A DNA stretch of 64,000 nt from assembly GCA_040901465.1 (NCBI GenBank), contig JBBDYN010000048.1, positions 1 through 64,000 of the forward strand, given 5' to 3'. Source of the stretch: JAUSIF01 sp040901465. GTDB lineage: Bacteria; Pseudomonadota; Alphaproteobacteria; Rhizobiales; Xanthobacteraceae. Made by a program: the position numbers and the translations under genes. How positions within the stretch are numbered: position 1 is the stretch's first letter; every line of letters begins with the position of its first letter. Shown here in pieces: positions 1-9,279 of the stretch. The notes under the pieces were generated by a model. The model made no database searches. It worked only from the letters and a program-made list of their open reading frames with translations, and was not told the origin of the DNA.

Positions 1-436
1 GGGAAGGCCCGCAAGGACCCCGCCGCCTACGTTTCTCTTTCTTCCCGATTCACAGATTCAAACAGCCGGGCTTTCGCCCCCGTCTCTCCGGAAGGACCAG
101 AGAGCCGTCGAAACTCCCCGACTCCGGCCTGAGCCAGAACCGAGCGACCATAGGTCGTTGAGGAGCTTTAGCGGCGCGCCATCCCGCCGAGACGGCGGCG
201 TGCCGAAGCGGCTATATATGCGGCGCCGGTTTTGATTGTCAACTGCGGAGGAAAAAACCCGGCGAAAACCCGGGCTTGCTGCCTTCGGCACTGCACATAG
301 TCATGATACCGCCACTTTAAAGGGGCGTTTTTCACATCTTCCCTCGGCCGCTGCCGTGGGGACAGGGCAATTCTGGCGCGATCATCTGCCCGCTTCGGAG
401 GGGTTCCGGCGGGGATTTAGGGGACGAGGGAAGCGC
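1..436. other. 5' edge and leader region without a convincing gene
   Basis: No frame in these bases gives a recognisable protein. Short open frames on both strands are proline- and arginine-rich, as expected from random GC-rich DNA. A TTG at 236 opens the frame of the downstream peptidase, but residues encoded between 236 and 436 look like translated leader and lack resemblance to the family. The region probably holds the peptidase promoter; I could not pick out a convincing -35/-10 pair. Confidence 0.5.
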
Positions 437-2395
437 TTGGAAAGCGGGCGACGGCCGGCGGGCGGCGGGCGGCACACCCCTGCTCCAGTTATCGAACTTG
501 GCAACGAGCCCCCGCTCGGCCTCGACGGCGACGTCGAGGAGCCGATCGACCGCCGCCGCGTCTCGATCCGCTGGCTTGCCGCGACCGTGCTCGCTGCCGT
601 CTCCGGCGCCGGCCTGATGGGCGGCGCCGTCTGGGCCGCCCTCGACGGCGAATATCGCTTCGCGCAATTGCCGGAGATCGCCCGCCTTGCCCTGCGCCAG
701 GTCGGCGACCGCGCCTCCAACATCGCGCGCAAGGCCGACCGCATGACGCTCCTGGCCGACCACTCGAGCGCGCGCCAGACGCTCCGCGTCTCCACCACGA
801 CCCGCGTCGCCGACCGCGAGATCGTCCGCGTGCGACCCTTCATCCGCATTGCCACCAACCTCGCGGTAAGCCCGTCGGAATTCGCGGCGACCGTCCCGGC
901 GTTCAACCCGGTCAAGCTGATGGCCGAGGACGAGGAGCGCGGCGACGACGGTCCGCAACTCGAGCCGACTGGCGAGCTTTCGATCGTGATGCGCGATCTC
1001 TTGCAGGCGCCCGCCGCGACGCGCATCGCCGCCACGATCCGCCCCGAAGACGTTCAGTATTCCGTACGCCAGGCAATCGCCGCGGGCGGCGACGGCGAGC
1101 AACTGCGTCCCACGATTACTGCAAGTCTCGGCATGGGCCTCGGTGCTCTCGCCTACGCCGCCGAGGGCAACCCGCGCGCCGATGCGCAAATGCCGGCAAT
1201 CGCCGAGAACATGAACTCGGTGCCCAAAACCGCCGGCGAAGCGACCGGCGGCAATACCTGGACCGAGCGGACCGTGATCGCAAAGAAGGGCGAAGGCCTG
1301 ACCGCGATCCTGAAGGAGCTCGCCGCCGTCCCGCAGGCAACGACCGCGCTCATCACGGCGTTCGGTTCGCGCGGCCGCGATGGCGGCATCAAGGAAGGCC
1401 ATCGCGTACGCATCCTGCTCGATACCTTGGCAAACGGGCAGACCCAGCCGCTCCGCATCAGCATCTTCAACGAAACAGGCCATGAAGCGACCATCGCGCT
1501 CGGCGACAACGGCCGGTACGTCTCCGTCGAAGAGCCGCGGCAGATCGACGTCGCGGTCCTCGACAACGACGACGAAAGCGAAGAAGGCGCCGGCTTGCGG
1601 CTCTACCAGAGCATCTACGAGACCGCGCTGCGCAACGACGTCCCGAGGCCGATGATCGAGAACATCATTCGCACCTTCTCGTTCGACGTCGATTTGCAGC
1701 GCCGTGTCCGCGCCGGTGACTCGTTCGAAGTGCTCTATGCCGGCGACGAACTCGAGGGAAACAACGATGTGCTGTTCGCCTCACTCGTGTTTGGCGAGGA
1801 ATCGCGCCGCTTCTACCGTTTCCTGACGACGGACGACGGCATCGTCGACTACTACGACGAAGCCGGAAAGAGCGCGAAGAAGTTCCTGGTCCGCAAGCCG
1901 ATGGCCGGCGGCGTATTCCGCTCCGGTTTCGGCCCGCGCAGGCATCCGATCCTCGGCTACGTGCGCATGCATACCGGCATTGACTGGGCGGAGAGCACCG
2001 GCTCGCCGATCTTCGCCGCCGGAAACGGCACCGTGATCAAGGCGGAGTGGGATCGCGGCGGCTATGGCCGCCGTGTCGAGGTGCAGCACCTCAACGGATA
2101 CGTGACGAGCTACTCGCATTTGTCCGGCTTCGCGCGCGGCATTCAGCCGGGCACGAAAGTGCGCCAAGGCCAGATTGTCGGTTATGTCGGCAACACCGGC
2201 CTCTCGACCGGACCGCATTTGCACTACGAAGTCACGATCAACGGCAACTTCGTCGATCCGATGCGCATCAAGTTGCCGCGCGGACGCGAACTCGACGGCC
2301 GCATTCTCAACGCCTTCGAGCGCGAGCGCGCCCGCATCGACAGCATCCTCGAGCGCGGCGCCGCCATGCCGCGCGTGGCGCAGACCGGCAACTGA
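437..2395 (+). CDS. M23 family metallopeptidase, membrane-anchored
   Basis: Predicted periplasmic peptidoglycan hydrolase, or a regulator of one, anchored by a single N-terminal membrane segment at about residues 46-69. The C-terminal peptidase domain (about residues 490-620 of 652) has both zinc-ligand motifs: HTGID near residue 512 and HLH near 594-596. A LysM/OapA-like stretch precedes it. The frame is open from a TTG at 236, but I chose the TTG at 437 because GAGGG lies a few bases upstream and because similarity to relatives, as I recall them, begins just after it (IELGNEPPL). It converges with clpB, leaving 4 nt between the two stops. The substrate bond cannot be told from sequence. Confidence 0.85.
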   Translation: MESGRRPAGGGRHTPAPVIELGNEPPLGLDGDVEEPIDRRRVSIRWLAATVLAAVSGAGLMGGAVWAALDGEYRFAQLPEIARLALRQVGDRASNIARKADRMTLLADHSSARQTLRVSTTTRVADREIVRVRPFIRIATNLAVSPSEFAATVPAFNPVKLMAEDEERGDDGPQLEPTGELSIVMRDLLQAPAATRIAATIRPEDVQYSVRQAIAAGGDGEQLRPTITASLGMGLGALAYAAEGNPRADAQMPAIAENMNSVPKTAGEATGGNTWTERTVIAKKGEGLTAILKELAAVPQATTALITAFGSRGRDGGIKEGHRVRILLDTLANGQTQPLRISIFNETGHEATIALGDNGRYVSVEEPRQIDVAVLDNDDESEEGAGLRLYQSIYETALRNDVPRPMIENIIRTFSFDVDLQRRVRAGDSFEVLYAGDELEGNNDVLFASLVFGEESRRFYRFLTTDDGIVDYYDEAGKSAKKFLVRKPMAGGVFRSGFGPRRHPILGYVRMHTGIDWAESTGSPIFAAGNGTVIKAEWDRGGYGRRVEVQHLNGYVTSYSHLSGFARGIQPGTKVRQGQIVGYVGNTGLSTGPHLHYEVTINGNFVDPMRIKLPRGRELDGRILNAFERERARIDSILERGAAMPRVAQTGN

Positions 2396-2399
2396 TTCT

Positions 2400-4997
2400 T
2401 TACGCGGCCCGTGCCGCCTTGCCTTTTGCCTCCAGCGTGAGCCCGTCGGCGCCGACACCGACGCGCACCTTGTCGCCGTCCTTGATTTCGCCGGCGAGCA
2501 GCTTCTCCGCGAGCGGATCCTGCACATATTTCTGGATCACGCGCTTCAAGGGCCGCGCGCCGAACGACGGATCGTAACCTTTGTCCGCCAGCCAATTGCG
2601 CGCCTCGGGCGCAAGCTCGACCGAGACCTTGCGCTCGTCGAGCAGCTTTTGGAGACGGCCCACCTGGATATCGACAATCGTGCCCATCTGCTCCCGCTTG
2701 AGCCGGTGGAACAGAATGATCTCGTCGACGCGGTTCAGGAATTCCGGCCGGAAATTCGCTCTCACCACGGCCATGACCTGCTCGCGCACCGCATCGACGT
2801 CCTGATCTTCGGCGAGCGCCACGAGTAATTCCGCGCCCAGATTCGAGGTCATGACGATCAGCGTGTTGCGGAAGTCGACGGTGCGCCCCTGCCCGTCCGT
2901 GAGCCGGCCGTCGTCGAGCACTTGCAGGAGCACGTTGAAAACGTCGGGGTGCGCCTTCTCGATCTCGTCGAACAGAATCACCTGATAGGGTCGGCGGCGC
3001 ACGGCTTCCGTGAGCGCCCCGCCCTCGTCGTAGCCGACATAACCCGGCGGCGCGCCGATCAGCCGCGCGACCGAGTGCTTCTCCATGTATTCCGACATGT
3101 CCATGCGGATCAGCGCCTGCTCGTCATCGAAGAGATATGCGGCAAGCGCTTTCGTGAGCTCGGTCTTGCCGACCCCGGTGGGACCCAAAAACATGAACGA
3201 GCCGATCGGCCGGTTCGGGTCCTGCAGCCCGGCGCGAGCGCGCCGCACTGCGGTCGAAACCGCCTTTACCGCCTCGTCCTGACCGACGACGCGTTTGGCC
3301 AGCGCCTCTTCCATGCGCAGGAGCTTCTCCTTCTCGCCTTCCAGCATCCGGTCGACCGGAATGCCGGTCCAGCGCGAGACGACCTGCGCCACATGGTCCG
3401 GCGTCACCGCTTCCTCCACCATGGCGTCGGTACCCTTTTCCTCGATCGCCTTCAGCCTCTTCTCGACTTCGGGAATGATGCCGTAGGTCAATTCGCCGGC
3501 ACGCTGATACTCGCCGCGCCGCTGCGCCTGCGCGAGCTCGGCGCGGGCCTGGTCGAGTTCTGCCTTTAGTTTCTGCGCGTCGCTGAGCTTCGTCTTTTCC
3601 GCCTGCCAGCGCTGCGTCAGGGCTGCCGACTCATCCTCGAGCGAAGCGATTTCCTTGGCGATCCTCTTGAGTCGCTCCTTCGAACCCGGATCGGTTTCTT
3701 TCCTGAGCGCCTGCTGCTCGATTCTGAGCTGCATCAGCCGGCGGTCGACCTCATCGAGTTCCTCCGGCTTGGAATCGACCTGCATGCGCAGCCGCGCCGC
3801 AGCCTCGTCCACGAGATCGATCGCCTTGTCCGGCAGGAACCGGTCGGCGATGTAGCGGTTGGAGAGCATCGCAGCCGCGACGAGTGCGGCGTCCGTGATG
3901 CGCACGCCGTGATGCAGCTCGTATTTCTCCTTGAGCCCGCGCAGGATCGAGATCGTGTCTTCGACCGTGGGCTCGCCGACGAAAACCGGCTGGAAGCGCC
4001 GCGCGAGGGCAGCGTCCTTCTCCACATGCTTGCGGTATTCGTCGAGCGTGGTCGCCCCGATGCAGTGCAATTCGCCGCGCGCAAGCGCAGGCTTCAAGAG
4101 GTTCGAGGCATCCATCGCCCCGTCGGCTTTGCCAGCGCCGACGAGCGTGTGCATTTCGTCGATGAACAGAACAATCCCGCCTTCGGCCGCGGTGACTTCC
4201 GAGAGCACCGCTTTGAGCCGCTCCTCGAACTCGCCGCGATATTTCGCACCGGCGATGAGCGAACCGAGATCGAGCGCCAAGAGTCGCTTGTCCTTCAGGC
4301 TCTCCGGCACATCGCCATTGACGATGCGGAGCGCCAAGCCCTCGACGATCGCGGTCTTGCCGACGCCCGGTTCGCCGATCAGCACCGGGTTGTTCTTGGT
4401 GCGCCGGGACAGAACCTGAATCGTCCGGCGGATTTCCTCGTCGCGACCGATCACCGGATCGAGCTTGCCGGTGCGCGCGGCTTCCGTGAGATCGCGCGCA
4501 TAGCGCTTGAGCGCGTCATAAGCGCTCTCGGCCGACGCAGAATCCGCCGTGCGTCCCTTGCGCAAATCCTCGACCGCGGCATTGAGCTTTTGCGGCGTGA
4601 CGCCGCCGCGCGCGAGGATCTTGCCTGCCTCGCTCTCTTTTTCGACCGCGAGCGCGAGCAGCAGCCGTTCCACGGTGACAAAAGAATCGCCGGCCTTTTC
4701 CGCAGCCTTCTCGGCGGTGTCGAACACGCGCGCGAGCGCGGGCGCAAGATAAAGCTGGCCCGCGCCCGACCCCTCGACCTTGGACATTTTGGCGAGCGCC
4801 GCTTCGACGGCCTTCAACGCTGCGCGCGAATTGCCCCCCGAGCGGTCGATCAGCCCGCCCGCCAACCCCTCGGGGTCGTCCAACAGGACTTTAAGGAGAT
4901 GTTCCGTCGCGAATTGCTGATGGCCCTCGCGCGAGGCCAAGGACTGCGCCGACTGCACGAATCCGCGCGCGCGCTCGGTGTACTTCTCGAAATTCAT
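2400..4997 (-). CDS. clpB: ATP-dependent disaggregase ClpB
   Basis: Hexameric AAA+ chaperone that works with DnaK to extract polypeptides from aggregates in the cytoplasm. The 865-residue protein has the full architecture: N-terminal Clp repeats (MNFEKYTERARGF start), first Walker A GEPGVGKTA, a long coiled-coil middle domain rich in Glu, Lys and Arg, second Walker A GPTGVGKTE with DEIEKAHPDV, and a C-terminal small domain. Length is normal for ClpB. The frame extends 35 codons upstream, but the ATG at 4997 is preceded by GAGGAG at proper spacing and matches the usual ClpB N-terminus. A heat-shock-type promoter lies upstream at 5086-5114. Confidence 0.97.
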   Translation of the reverse strand: MNFEKYTERARGFVQSAQSLASREGHQQFATEHLLKVLLDDPEGLAGGLIDRSGGNSRAALKAVEAALAKMSKVEGSGAGQLYLAPALARVFDTAEKAAEKAGDSFVTVERLLLALAVEKESEAGKILARGGVTPQKLNAAVEDLRKGRTADSASAESAYDALKRYARDLTEAARTGKLDPVIGRDEEIRRTIQVLSRRTKNNPVLIGEPGVGKTAIVEGLALRIVNGDVPESLKDKRLLALDLGSLIAGAKYRGEFEERLKAVLSEVTAAEGGIVLFIDEMHTLVGAGKADGAMDASNLLKPALARGELHCIGATTLDEYRKHVEKDAALARRFQPVFVGEPTVEDTISILRGLKEKYELHHGVRITDAALVAAAMLSNRYIADRFLPDKAIDLVDEAAARLRMQVDSKPEELDEVDRRLMQLRIEQQALRKETDPGSKERLKRIAKEIASLEDESAALTQRWQAEKTKLSDAQKLKAELDQARAELAQAQRRGEYQRAGELTYGIIPEVEKRLKAIEEKGTDAMVEEAVTPDHVAQVVSRWTGIPVDRMLEGEKEKLLRMEEALAKRVVGQDEAVKAVSTAVRRARAGLQDPNRPIGSFMFLGPTGVGKTELTKALAAYLFDDEQALIRMDMSEYMEKHSVARLIGAPPGYVGYDEGGALTEAVRRRPYQVILFDEIEKAHPDVFNVLLQVLDDGRLTDGQGRTVDFRNTLIVMTSNLGAELLVALAEDQDVDAVREQVMAVVRANFRPEFLNRVDEIILFHRLKREQMGTIVDIQVGRLQKLLDERKVSVELAPEARNWLADKGYDPSFGARPLKRVIQKYVQDPLAEKLLAGEIKDGDKVRVGVGADGLTLEAKGKAARAA

Positions 4998-5085
4998 CGC
5001 CCGCTCCTCAGCCTGCCTCCGCCGTCCGAAGCCCGGCCGAGGCACCTGGATTCGGCGGGACCCGAGGGTCCGCGCCTGAAGCATG

Positions 5086-5114
5086 AGATAAGAATGCTCC
5101 ACGCGCTACGGAAG
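5086..5114 (-). promoter_or_regulatory. Candidate RpoH (heat-shock sigma) promoter of clpB
   Basis: Read on the minus strand, CTTC (5111-5114) is followed by exactly 18 bases and then CTTATCT (5086-5092). The alphaproteobacterial RpoH consensus is CTTG, 17-18 bases, then CYTATNT, so the -10 element is a perfect match and the -35 has one mismatch. The predicted transcript starts about 80 bases before the clpB ATG. The position and the downstream gene fit heat-shock control; use of the promoter is inferred. Confidence 0.55.
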
Positions 5115-5222
5115 AGGCTGCGCCATTGATATTAGGGCTAGCAAGTCCTTCCGGCTCAGCCGCCTCCGCGCCGGTCCGACAGCTTCGGCAAACGTTAACG
5201 GTGGGTGCGTAGCTTCCCGGTC

Positions 5223-6704
5223 ATGTCGAGCGAAGGCAAAGCCCTCCCGCCATCCTTGCCCGTCCTGGTCGGCCGTCGAGCGATCTCAATCCGCACGGCG
5301 TTGCCCTGGATTTTCGCGGCGGGGGTTTACCTGCTGCTCCTGCCGCTCGGCGATCGGTTGCTGAACGATCCCGACAGCTATTGGCACCTCGCAGTTGCGC
5401 GCTGGATTATCGATCATCGCGCGTTCCCGACCGTCGATCCATTTTCCCACACCATGGCCGGCGCGCACTGGATCGCGTTCGAATGGCTGTCCGAGATGAT
5501 CTATGCCGGCGCCTATGCCGCAGCCGGCTGGCCCGGCGTGGTGGTACTGGCCGCCGCTGCCATCGCGCTGGCGTTCGGGCTGCTCCTGCGATTCCTGGTG
5601 CAGCGGCTCGATCTGTTGCCCGCCTTGATCCTGGGCCTCGTCGCATTGGTTCTGGCTGCCCCGCACATGTTGGCACGGCCGCATGTATTGGTACTGCCGC
5701 TCATGCTGGCATGGATCGCCGCGCTGGTCCGCGCCGTGGATCGCGGTGCGGCGCCACCGTTCGCGTTCCTGCCGCTGATCGCGCTTTGGGCCAACCTGCA
5801 CGGCAGCGTCGGCATCGGGGTTGCCTTGATCCTGCCCGCGGCGATCGAAGCCGTCTGGCAGACTTCGCGTCCGGAATGGCGCAGGGCCGCGCGCCAATGG
5901 GTGCTGTTCGCGGCGCTTGCCGTGATCGCCGCGTCGCTTACTCCGTATGGACCAGGAATCCTGCTGGCGCCGCTCAACACGCTCGCGCTCGGTGACGCCC
6001 TGTCCATCATCGGCGAATGGCAGCCGCAGGATTTCGGCAGGCTCGGCGCCTTCGAGATGGTGCTGTTGCTGGGGATCGGCCTTGCGCTGTTTCACGGCGT
6101 GACTCTGCCGCCGGTCCGGATTCTCGTTCTGCTCGGGCTGCTCCACCTCGCGTTGTCGCAATCGCGCCACGCCGATCTCCTGGCGTTGCTTGCGCCGCTC
6201 TACCTTGCGCAACCGCTGGCCCGACAATTGAACCGCACCCGCGACGCGGAGACCACATCCCTAGGCTCGCCGCGTCTCGCTCTGGGCGGGCTTGCGGTCG
6301 CGATCATGATCGCCACCGGATTTGCACTGACGCGCGATATCGTTCCGGCTGCACGCAACACCCCCGCTGCCGCGGTCGCCGCGGCCGACCTCGCTCGGTC
6401 AGGGCCGGTGCTCAACGACTACGCGTTCGGCGGATACCTGATCCATGCCGGCATCGCGCCGTTCATCGACGGGCGCGGGGAACTCTACGGTCGCACGTTG
6501 ATGCTGCGGCATCATCGTGCCGTCACTTTGCAGGATCTGCCGGACTTCCTGCGCCTGCTCGACGGGTACCGCATCGGTGCGACGCTGCTCGCGCCGAAGA
6601 CGCCGGCGGTCGCGTTGCTCGATCGGCTGCCGGGCTGGCAGCGAGTCTATGCGGACGAAATCGCCGTGGTGCACAAGCGGCGCGACGCAGCGCAAGCGCG
6701 CTGA
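5223..6704 (+). CDS. Polytopic membrane protein, GT-C glycosyltransferase-like
   Basis: A 493-residue integral membrane protein with roughly ten or more hydrophobic segments. Near the N-terminus, in the first extracytoplasmic loop, is NDPDSYWH (about residues 48-55), an acidic motif placed like the metal/donor motif of GT-C enzymes that use polyprenyl-phosphate sugars. The C-terminal soluble part has NDYAFGGYLI and FIDGRGELYG, a signature seen in many uncharacterised bacterial membrane proteins. It converges with a methyltransferase/GT2 pair (6709-8411), leaving 4 nt between the stops. ATG at 5223 was chosen; an in-frame GTG at 5205 is an alternative, and neither has a strong ribosome binding site. 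Enzymatic activity is inferred from topology and motif only. Confidence 0.7.
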   Translation: MSSEGKALPPSLPVLVGRRAISIRTALPWIFAAGVYLLLLPLGDRLLNDPDSYWHLAVARWIIDHRAFPTVDPFSHTMAGAHWIAFEWLSEMIYAGAYAAAGWPGVVVLAAAAIALAFGLLLRFLVQRLDLLPALILGLVALVLAAPHMLARPHVLVLPLMLAWIAALVRAVDRGAAPPFAFLPLIALWANLHGSVGIGVALILPAAIEAVWQTSRPEWRRAARQWVLFAALAVIAASLTPYGPGILLAPLNTLALGDALSIIGEWQPQDFGRLGAFEMVLLLGIGLALFHGVTLPPVRILVLLGLLHLALSQSRHADLLALLAPLYLAQPLARQLNRTRDAETTSLGSPRLALGGLAVAIMIATGFALTRDIVPAARNTPAAAVAAADLARSGPVLNDYAFGGYLIHAGIAPFIDGRGELYGRTLMLRHHRAVTLQDLPDFLRLLDGYRIGATLLAPKTPAVALLDRLPGWQRVYADEIAVVHKRRDAAQAR

Positions 6705-6708
6705 GCGA

Positions 6709-7398
6709 CTAGACTTTGCCGATCGTCAGGTACTGTGCGCCGAGGGGCACCCTTGCGCAGCGCCGCTCGATGCGCCGGGCGAGCGGTGCGGCCCAGGGCA
6801 CGAACAGAAAGTAGCGTGTGCCGATCCCGTGCATCCCGCCGTCCGCCAGCAATCGCTCCATCCTGCCGGCGCGCAGCAGGACGGCATCGCGATCAAATTC
6901 GCAACGAGCGACCGCCAGACGCGTCAGCGGGTTGAACGGATTGTGCTCGATCACGCAGACCAACCCGCCCGGGCGCGTGACACGCCGCAATTCACGCACG
7001 AACCCGGGCCAATCCGCGGGCGGGACGTGGTGCATGACGCAGATCGCAGTAACCAAATCGAACTCGCCGTCGGCGTACGGGAGTACTCCGTCCGCATAGG
7101 ATTCGTACTCGACGTCCGGATTGGATTTGTGCGCCTGCCCGATAGAGCTCGCCGACACGTCGACGCCGCACAGACGCCGGAGCATGCCGCGGATATACGG
7201 GTGAAACGCACCGACCCCGCATCCGACGTCGAGCGCGTCAGGCTTGCTTGCGGAGCCGAAATGGCGCGCGAGGACATCGCGCAGCAGATCCGCTTTGGCG
7301 GCCATGAAGAAGGCGTGTGGAAGCCCTGAGAAATCGATCGAGGACTGGACGACCTCGCCATAATTCTTTTCATAGTTGTCGAACAATTCGCCGGTCAT
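6709..7398 (-). CDS. Class I SAM-dependent methyltransferase
   Basis: A 229-residue protein with a Rossmann methyltransferase core. Motif I is LDVGCGVGAFHPYI, the acidic end of strand 2 is in CGVDVS, and later motifs include FDLVTAICVMHHV and RPGGLVCVIEHNPFN. The acceptor is unknown. The ATG at 7398 overlaps the stop of the upstream GT2 gene (ATGA), so the two are probably translationally coupled and act on the same product, perhaps a sugar or lipid-linked saccharide. The frame remains open far upstream inside the GT2 gene, but that extension is a shadow of the neighbour. Confidence 0.85.
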   Translation of the reverse strand: MTGELFDNYEKNYGEVVQSSIDFSGLPHAFFMAAKADLLRDVLARHFGSASKPDALDVGCGVGAFHPYIRGMLRRLCGVDVSASSIGQAHKSNPDVEYESYADGVLPYADGEFDLVTAICVMHHVPPADWPGFVRELRRVTRPGGLVCVIEHNPFNPLTRLAVARCEFDRDAVLLRAGRMERLLADGGMHGIGTRYFLFVPWAAPLARRIERRCARVPLGAQYLTIGKV

Positions 7399-8411
7399 AC
7401 CGCCGCCCGCATGTCGCGCGTGCGATCCTGCGCGCTCACGGCGGCATCCGCGTTCGCCGCGCGGTCGAAGCCGACGCGGGTCGTCACGACATAGAGCGGG
7501 CGCCGCTTCACCTCGGCATGGATACGGCCGATGTAGAGACCCATGATCCCGGTCATCAGCATGTTGATCCCGCACAGGAGCGAGATCACGACGATCGTCG
7601 AAGACCAGCCCGCGACGAGCTGGCTGTCGGCGAGCCACAGCCCGATCACGTACAGCCCATACAGCAGCGCAAGCCCGGACACGGCAAGCCCGCACCAGAT
7701 GGCGAGCCGAAGCGGTACGTCGGAGAATCCAACGACGCCGCTCACCGCGAGCCGCATCATTTTCCAGAACGGATACTTGGTTTCGCCTGCAACCCGCGCC
7801 ATACGGTGGAACGTGACCTCGGTCTGCCGGAAGCCGAGCCACGCAAACATCCCGCGCACGAACCGATCTTGCTCCGGCATGGCGCGGAACGCGTCAAGCA
7901 CCTTGCGGTCGATCAGCCGGAAATCGCCGACGTCGGCGGGAATCGAAACCGACGACAGACGATCGAGCAGCTTGTAGAACAGCTTTGCAGTGGCGCGCTT
8001 GAACGCGCCGTCGCCCTCGCGCGACAGGCGCCGCGCGTAAACCAACTCGTACCCCTCCTTCCATCGCGCGATCATCTCGTTCACGACCTCGGGCGGGTCC
8101 TGCAAGTCGGCGTCCATCACGACCACGGCCGCGCCGGAGGCGGCTTCCATGCCCGCGGTGATCGCCGCCTGGTGACCGAAGTTTCGCGACAGGCCGATGT
8201 AGCGATAGCGCGAATCGTGGCGCGCCTTGGCCTGGAGGATGATCGAACTGCAATCGGAGCTGCAGTCGTCGACGAAGATCGTCTCGACCGGGCCATCGAG
8301 CCCGTCCATCATGGCATCCAGACGGTACAACAGAACCGGCAGAACCGATTCCTCGTTGAACACCGGGATGACGATGCTGTACCGGACGCCGTCGCCGGGA
8401 TGTGTGGCCAT
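7395..8411 (-). CDS. GT2 family glycosyltransferase, GtrB/DPM1-like
   Basis: Predicted polyprenyl-phosphate glycosyltransferase, 338 residues. The N-terminal GT-A domain has YSIVIPVFNEE and IFVDDCSSD for nucleotide-sugar binding and VVMDADLQDPPE for the catalytic metal site. Two hydrophobic segments near residues 228-255 and 265-292 anchor it, as in GtrB. Enzymes of this type move a sugar from a nucleotide donor to undecaprenyl or related phosphate on the cytoplasmic face. It is the first gene of a two-gene operon with the methyltransferase and converges with a GT-C-like protein that could use the lipid-linked sugar. The sugar is unknown. Confidence 0.88.
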   Translation of the reverse strand: MATHPGDGVRYSIVIPVFNEESVLPVLLYRLDAMMDGLDGPVETIFVDDCSSDCSSIILQAKARHDSRYRYIGLSRNFGHQAAITAGMEAASGAAVVVMDADLQDPPEVVNEMIARWKEGYELVYARRLSREGDGAFKRATAKLFYKLLDRLSSVSIPADVGDFRLIDRKVLDAFRAMPEQDRFVRGMFAWLGFRQTEVTFHRMARVAGETKYPFWKMMRLAVSGVVGFSDVPLRLAIWCGLAVSGLALLYGLYVIGLWLADSQLVAGWSSTIVVISLLCGINMLMTGIMGLYIGRIHAEVKRRPLYVVTTRVGFDRAANADAAVSAQDRTRDMRAAV

Positions 8412-8518
8412 GGCGCATCTCGCAATAGGATCGGAGCAACCCTAGGGGACGGGCGTTAAGGAGACCTTGCGCCGAGACCGCCTATTGACGGCCGCTCCGG
8501 CAACGTCTTTCTCGCATC

Positions 8519-9277
8519 ATGCCTCGCGTCGCCGCGCTTTATCGCTATCCGGTCAAAGGCCTGTCGGGTGAACGCCTCGCCGCCGTCGATCTCGCCCCCG
8601 GCGCCACCTTCCCCGCGGACCGCGCCTTTGCGCTGGAAAACGGCCCGTCCGGGTTCGATCCGGCAGCGCCCGCCTGGCAACCGAAGATCAAGTTTCTCTG
8701 CCTGATGCGGAACGCGAAGATCGCGGCGCTCACGACCCGCTATGACGACGCGAGCGGAACATTCACGGCAGCCAAGGATGGGCGACCGCTGATCGAGGCA
8801 AGACTCAGCGACTCCGCAGGCCGCGCCGCGATCGAGCGCTTCTTTCAGGATTTCATGGGCGCCGACGCGCGCGGGCAAATCCGCCTGCTCGAAGCACCTG
8901 ACCATAGTTTCTCAGACGTGGCGAAGAAAGTGGTCTCGATCATCAATCTGGCAAGCGTCGCCGCACTCGAGCAATCAATCAAGCGCAAGATTCACCCCTT
9001 GCGTTTTCGCGGCAATGTTTATGTGCAGGGATTGCCGGCCTGGGCCGAAATCGAGTTCGTCGGCCGCACGATCGAAATCGGTCCGGTGCGTTTGCGCGTC
9101 GTGAAGGTGATCCAGCGTTGCGCCGCGACCGAGGTCGACCCCGAAACCGCTGCGCGCGACATCGATGTCCCGGACGCGCTCTATCGCCTCACCGGCAAGG
9201 ACGACTGCGGCATCTACGCGGAAGTCGTGAGTCCTGGAAGGGTCGCCGCAGACGATCCCTTCGTCGTCATCGATTGA
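8519..9277 (+). CDS. MOSC domain-containing protein
   Basis: A 252-residue protein with an N-terminal beta-barrel MOSC_N region (LYRYPVKGLSGERL) followed by a MOSC domain. The conserved cysteine sits in the RCAATEVDP motif, the expected Mo/S-handling signature related to molybdenum cofactor sulfurase C-termini. MOSC proteins bind molybdenum cofactor or carry sulfur to it; in bacteria YcbX and YiiM detoxify N-hydroxylated compounds. No ferredoxin domain is fused here, unlike E. coli YcbX. The gene converges with the DUF4167 gene, with 2 nt between them. The precise substrate is not predictable. Confidence 0.88.
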   Translation: MPRVAALYRYPVKGLSGERLAAVDLAPGATFPADRAFALENGPSGFDPAAPAWQPKIKFLCLMRNAKIAALTTRYDDASGTFTAAKDGRPLIEARLSDSAGRAAIERFFQDFMGADARGQIRLLEAPDHSFSDVAKKVVSIINLASVAALEQSIKRKIHPLRFRGNVYVQGLPAWAEIEFVGRTIEIGPVRLRVVKVIQRCAATEVDPETAARDIDVPDALYRLTGKDDCGIYAEVVSPGRVAADDPFVVID

Positions 9278-9279
9278 AA

